Shown one piece after another: positions 61,227 through 64,000 of a stretch of DNA of 64,000 nucleotides. The number at the start of each line of letters is the position of its first letter. The stretch's first letter is position 1. The translations under genes and the position numbers were made by a program. The notes under the pieces were generated by a model. The model was not told the DNA's origin. It ran no database searches and saw nothing but the letters and a program-made list of their open reading frames with translations. The DNA comes from an uncultured Clostridia bacterium. GTDB lineage: Bacteria > Bacillota > Clostridia > Christensenellales > Borkfalkiaceae. The DNA is taken from the NCBI GenBank assembly GCA_947623655.1, contig CANQHG010000005.1, positions 36,199 through 100,198 on the forward strand. The letters run 5' to 3'.

Positions 61227-61255
61227 ATTGTATCACATGGTAAGAGGAAAGTCAA
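61227..61255 (-). promoter_or_regulatory. Promoter of the small exported protein gene
   Basis: TTGACT (61250-61255) and TACAAT (61227-61232) on the minus strand are 17 bp apart, with an extended -10 TG. Confidence 0.8.
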
Positions 61256-61295
61256 CGGTTCAAAAAAAATTTATCAATCATTTGAAGAACTTTGC

Positions 61296-62507
61296 TCAAC
61301 TTACCTTGTAATATGCCGCGAGCCCGCCCTCGCTCGTCTCACGGTAGCGTGCGTTGATATCTTTGCCCGTCTCGTACATCGTTTTGACGATGAGATCGAA
61401 AGAAATTTTCCTTGTCCCCGTGAGAACGCGGGAAAGTTCTGCGCTCTCGAGCGCCCGCATGGCGGCGACGGCGTTGCGCTCGATGCATGGGATCTGCACA
61501 TAACCGCAGATCGGATCGCAGGTAAGTCCGAGTTGATGCTCGAGCGCGATCTCGGCGGCATACTCCGTTTGATCGATGGGAGCGTTGAACAGGCGGCAGA
61601 CAGCCGCGGCGGCCATGGAAGTCGCAGTTCCGATTTCCGCCTGGCAACCCGCTTCTGCGCCGCTTACGGAGGCATTTTGCTTCACTGTGACGCCGACAAG
61701 CCCTGCCACAGCAAGCGCCTCGAGGATCTTTTTTTCCGAAAAGCCCTCTTTTCTGCTCATGTAAAAGAGCACGGCGGGGAGCACGCCGCTCGCCCCGCAA
61801 GTAGGCGCCGTGACGACCGTGCCGCCGCCCGCGTTCTCTTCGCTCGTGGCAAACGCAAAGGCGCAAAGATGCCTCTTTTCAAACTCCTCGGGGCCCTCGT
61901 CATCCGTACGCGTCTCAAATAAGATCTTGGCCTTGCGGGCGACTTTCAGCGTTCCCGGGAGCGTCCCCTCGGCGGTAAGTCCCCTGTAGATCGTCGATTT
62001 CATAGAATGCCAGATCGTTTGCAGATAATCCCCGATCCCCTCGCCTTCGAACTCGTAGACGGCGCGGTCGAGCGGAATATCTTTCTGTTTGCAGTACGCC
62101 ATGATCTCCGAAAATGTCCCGAAAGGATAAACTTCCCGCGCCTCGATCATCGGTTCGCCGACGGCGCGTACGCTTCCCCCGCCCACGGATTGATACGTGA
62201 CGGAAAGAATCGGATCCCCGTTTCCGTCGAGTGCCGTAAGTTCCATGGTGTTCGGATGGGCGAGCGGCTTGTCCGACGGATCGAAAATGACTTCCACCTC
62301 TTTGCGGGCGCCCTCGAAGACGTCGATCACCGCCCTGTCGGTGAGGTGCCCCTTCCCCGTCAGCGCAAGGGAACCGTAGAGCGTTGCCCGATAGGATGCA
62401 GCGTCCCTGCAGCGGTTCAAAAAATCTTTTGCGGCGCGTTCGGGCCCCATTGTGTGGGAACTTGATGGTCCCCTGCCGATTTTATAAAGTTCTTTTAATG
62501 ACTGCAT
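61296..62507 (-). CDS. sdaA: Single-chain L-serine dehydratase (iron-sulfur type)
   Basis: The 403-residue protein joins the beta part (start YKIGRGPSSSHTMGPERAA, with the conserved SSSHTMGP) and the alpha part (from about residue 220: NAGGGTVVTAPTCGASGVLPAVL). The cysteines of TAPTCG, LTCDPICGY and QIPCIER can hold the 4Fe-4S cluster. It converts L-serine to pyruvate and ammonia. In Bacillus these are two genes (sdaAB, sdaAA); here they are one, as in E. coli. GAGGAG precedes the ATG. Confidence 0.95.
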   Translation of the reverse strand: MQSLKELYKIGRGPSSSHTMGPERAAKDFLNRCRDAASYRATLYGSLALTGKGHLTDRAVIDVFEGARKEVEVIFDPSDKPLAHPNTMELTALDGNGDPILSVTYQSVGGGSVRAVGEPMIEAREVYPFGTFSEIMAYCKQKDIPLDRAVYEFEGEGIGDYLQTIWHSMKSTIYRGLTAEGTLPGTLKVARKAKILFETRTDDEGPEEFEKRHLCAFAFATSEENAGGGTVVTAPTCGASGVLPAVLFYMSRKEGFSEKKILEALAVAGLVGVTVKQNASVSGAEAGCQAEIGTATSMAAAAVCRLFNAPIDQTEYAAEIALEHQLGLTCDPICGYVQIPCIERNAVAAMRALESAELSRVLTGTRKISFDLIVKTMYETGKDINARYRETSEGGLAAYYKVS

Positions 62508-62578
62508 CGTTCTCCTCGCTGTTTTTTTATTTTCGTGCGCTCTTTTTTACAAAGAAAAGGGAATACTGTAGATAAAGT

Positions 62579-62869
62579 ATGACGATTTTATATATTTGCT
62601 TGGCCGTTTATATCCTCGCCGTCAACTTCTATGCGTTCCGCTTTCTGCGGGCGCAAAAGGAGGGATATGAAACGGACGGCGTTATCAAGGGAGACGGAAA
62701 GCTGTTGCTCGCGGCTCTCCTCGGCGGCGCGATCGCCGTGTACGCGTCCATGTTTATCATGCACTACCGTCTCGGCAATTTGTTTTTTATGATCTTTATG
62801 CCCCTTCTGGCCGTTCTCAACGTCTATTGCTTTGTGCTGGCCTTTCGGGGCGTCTATATGTTTTTCTGA
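62579..62869 (+). CDS. DUF1294-like small membrane protein
   Basis: The 96-residue protein has three to four hydrophobic helices: an early LAVYILAVNFYAFRFLRAQ, then LLLAALLGGAIAVYASMFIMHYRLGN, and FMIFMPLLAVLNVYCFVLA. The LLLAALLGG..A...M...H pattern is that of DUF1294. Function is unknown. There is no strong ribosome site. It stands between sdaA (divergent) and the HAD phosphatase (convergent). Confidence 0.7.
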   Translation: MTILYICLAVYILAVNFYAFRFLRAQKEGYETDGVIKGDGKLLLAALLGGAIAVYASMFIMHYRLGNLFFMIFMPLLAVLNVYCFVLAFRGVYMFF

Positions 62870-62881
62870 AAAACGCCGCGC

Positions 62882-63706
62882 CTATTCGCCGTAGTGCTCC
62901 TCAAGCCATTTGGCAACGCCATCCTCTTCGCAGTAGCCGATAACGCCCGTCGCCTTTTCCTTGAGCCAGCTGTCCGCATTCATGACGGCGTACTTCTCGT
63001 CGCACACGTCGAACATGTCGGAATCGTTGGATGTATCGCCGAAACAGACGACTTTGTTGCAGCCGAGGCGTTCTTTCAAAAAACGCACTCCGTTCGCCTT
63101 GGTCGCTTCTCGCGGCGAAACCTCCATCCAAAAGTCGTTCTGATACTTTTCCTGATGAAAAATACAGATGAAGCGATGATCGTATTTGAGGATATCCCAC
63201 GCCTTTTGCAGTTGTTCGCGCGGGCCGATACACTTGAAGTAGAAAATGTATCCGCCGAGCAGTTCCTCTTCGGTATGCACGGGATCGAGCCTCACGTCCC
63301 CTTTCCGACGATAGAGATAGCGTTCGATGCCGACATTTTCCCTGCCGAGCTGAAAAGCGACGCGTTCGCGGTCCAGCTCTCTTGCGCCGAATACAAAGGG
63401 CGGAATATCGAATTCTTTCAGGACGGAAAAGACATAGCGCTTTTCTTCGTCCGTAAAAAGGACGGCGCGGAGAGTTTCGCCCGTGTTGTAATTATAGATG
63501 AGGCCGCCGTTATAGAGCACGACGGGCGTACGGATATCGAGCCCGTCCAAGGCAAGTTTCGCGCTCAGAGCAGAGCGCGCCGTCGCAAACGACAAGATCA
63601 TGCCGCGGCCGATAAGGCCGTTTAGTTTTTCCCGGCTGTACAGAGAGACTTTCTCTTGGCTCGTGAGCAAAGTGCCGTCCAGGTCCGTAACATAGAGTGT
63701 TTTCAT
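62882..63706 (-). CDS. Cof-type HAD-family phosphatase
   Basis: The 274-residue protein has motif I YVTDLDGTLLTS at residue 4, motif II SFATARS, and the late CFGDTSNDSDMF with motif IV Asp. The cap domain in the middle marks the Cof (IIB) subfamily, which acts on sugar phosphates or flavin and pyridoxal phosphates; the substrate cannot be told. The ATG at 63706 gives the normal family start. An in-frame ATG 17 codons upstream lies only four bases from the -10 box and adds a stretch without homology. No Shine-Dalgarno is visible. Confidence 0.85.
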   Translation of the reverse strand: MKTLYVTDLDGTLLTSQEKVSLYSREKLNGLIGRGMILSFATARSALSAKLALDGLDIRTPVVLYNGGLIYNYNTGETLRAVLFTDEEKRYVFSVLKEFDIPPFVFGARELDRERVAFQLGRENVGIERYLYRRKGDVRLDPVHTEEELLGGYIFYFKCIGPREQLQKAWDILKYDHRFICIFHQEKYQNDFWMEVSPREATKANGVRFLKERLGCNKVVCFGDTSNDSDMFDVCDEKYAVMNADSWLKEKATGVIGYCEEDGVAKWLEEHYGE

Positions 63707-63758
63707 ATAAAATCTGCCCGCCGATACGTTTCTACTACATAATATTTCAAGCATGGAA

Positions 63759-63787
63759 ATTATACCACAACGCGCGTTTGAATGCAA
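63759..63787 (-). promoter_or_regulatory. Promoter of the HAD phosphatase gene
   Basis: TTGCAT (63782-63787) and TATAAT (63759-63764) on the minus strand are 17 bp apart. Confidence 0.75.
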
Positions 63788-63875
63788 GCCCAATTCAATG
63801 TTTACAGCGGGAAAGAGAAGAAAAGCGATGAAAAAATTTTTTGGAAAAAATGTTCGCAAATTCCTCTAAAATCGT

Positions 63876-63904
63876 TTGACATATCTATAAAACTTTGATA
63901 GAAT
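63876..63904 (+). promoter_or_regulatory. tRNA-Gly promoter
   Basis: TTGACA (63876-63881) and TAGAAT (63899-63904) are 17 bp apart, 20 bp before the tRNA. Confidence 0.8.
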
Positions 63905-63923
63905 AAGCAAGCATTGACCGATC

Positions 63924-63997
63924 GCGGGTGTAGTTCAGTGGTAGAACACTAGCCTTCCAAGCTGGTCGCGTGGGTTCAATTCCCATCACCCGCTCCA
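63924..63997 (+). tRNA. tRNA-Gly (anticodon TCC)
   Basis: A cloverleaf forms from acceptor GCGGGTG/CACCCGC, a D arm, anticodon stem CTAGC/GCTGG with the loop CTTCCAA (TCC), and T stem GTGGG/CCCAT. CCA is encoded. It reads GGA and GGG codons. Confidence 0.95.
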
Positions 63998-64000
63998 ATT

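Overview
The window looks like a piece of a spore-forming Clostridia-type (Firmicutes) chromosome, probably from an uncultured gut or animal-associated lineage. The evidence is spoVAD-spoVAE and spoIVA, a low-GC-Gram-positive style of promoter (TTGACA, 17 bp, TATAAT), strong AGGAGG ribosome sites, and Gram-positive type lipoproteins. The lineage below class level cannot be fixed from sequence alone. I see no phage genes, transposase, CRISPR array or rRNA. Most genes lie on the minus strand.

Layout. 1-4.1 kb: two lipoprotein genes, one cut by the left edge and one of 1219 aa with an Ig-like region and repeats. 4.2-7.3 kb: spoVAE, spoVAD and a Wzz-like chain-length protein with a mirrored operator-like repeat around its promoter. 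7.3-12.6 kb: housekeeping genes tsaD, prfB and secA. 12.8-32.6 kb: one 19.8 kb gene for a 6603-residue surface protein. It has an N-terminal membrane anchor, a collagen-like stretch and GDFYL-type repeats, then about fifteen GLUG-containing modules. 32.7-33.2 kb: a non-coding, GC-rich, hairpin-rich block. 33.2-40.9 kb: a DeoC-like protein lacking the catalytic residues, rsfS, a NadD-YqeK fusion, two unknown membrane proteins, NAD(P)HX repair (nnrD), biotin ligase, recX, and a collagen-like lipoprotein carrying a ComEC-type metallo-beta-lactamase domain. 41-49.1 kb: an arabinose operon (araB, araD, araA) that continues into a GH36 alpha-galactosidase, a UDP-sugar pyrophosphorylase and a small unknown gene. 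It is interrupted by about 0.5 kb of repeat-derived DNA. 49.3-57.3 kb: mscS, spoIVA with a sigma-E-like promoter, then five tightly packed genes (YesL-like membrane protein, methyltransferase, hslO, TPR and helical-repeat proteins). 57.5-60.3 kb, plus strand: asd-dapA-dapB for lysine and diaminopimelate. 60.4-64 kb: tRNA-Thr, a small exported protein, single-chain L-serine dehydratase, a DUF1294-like protein, a HAD phosphatase and tRNA-Gly.

Points of interest are the giant modular surface protein with G8 tracts inside its reading frame, the collagen-like ComEC-type lipoprotein that shares an N-terminal module with it, and two genes whose promoters predict leaderless mRNAs with identical geometry. 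Also notable are the inactive-looking DeoC homologue, several orphan operator-like palindromes, and a dispersed hairpin repeat family. Gene starts were re-chosen by ribosome site and family alignment where the longest open frame was clearly overextended.
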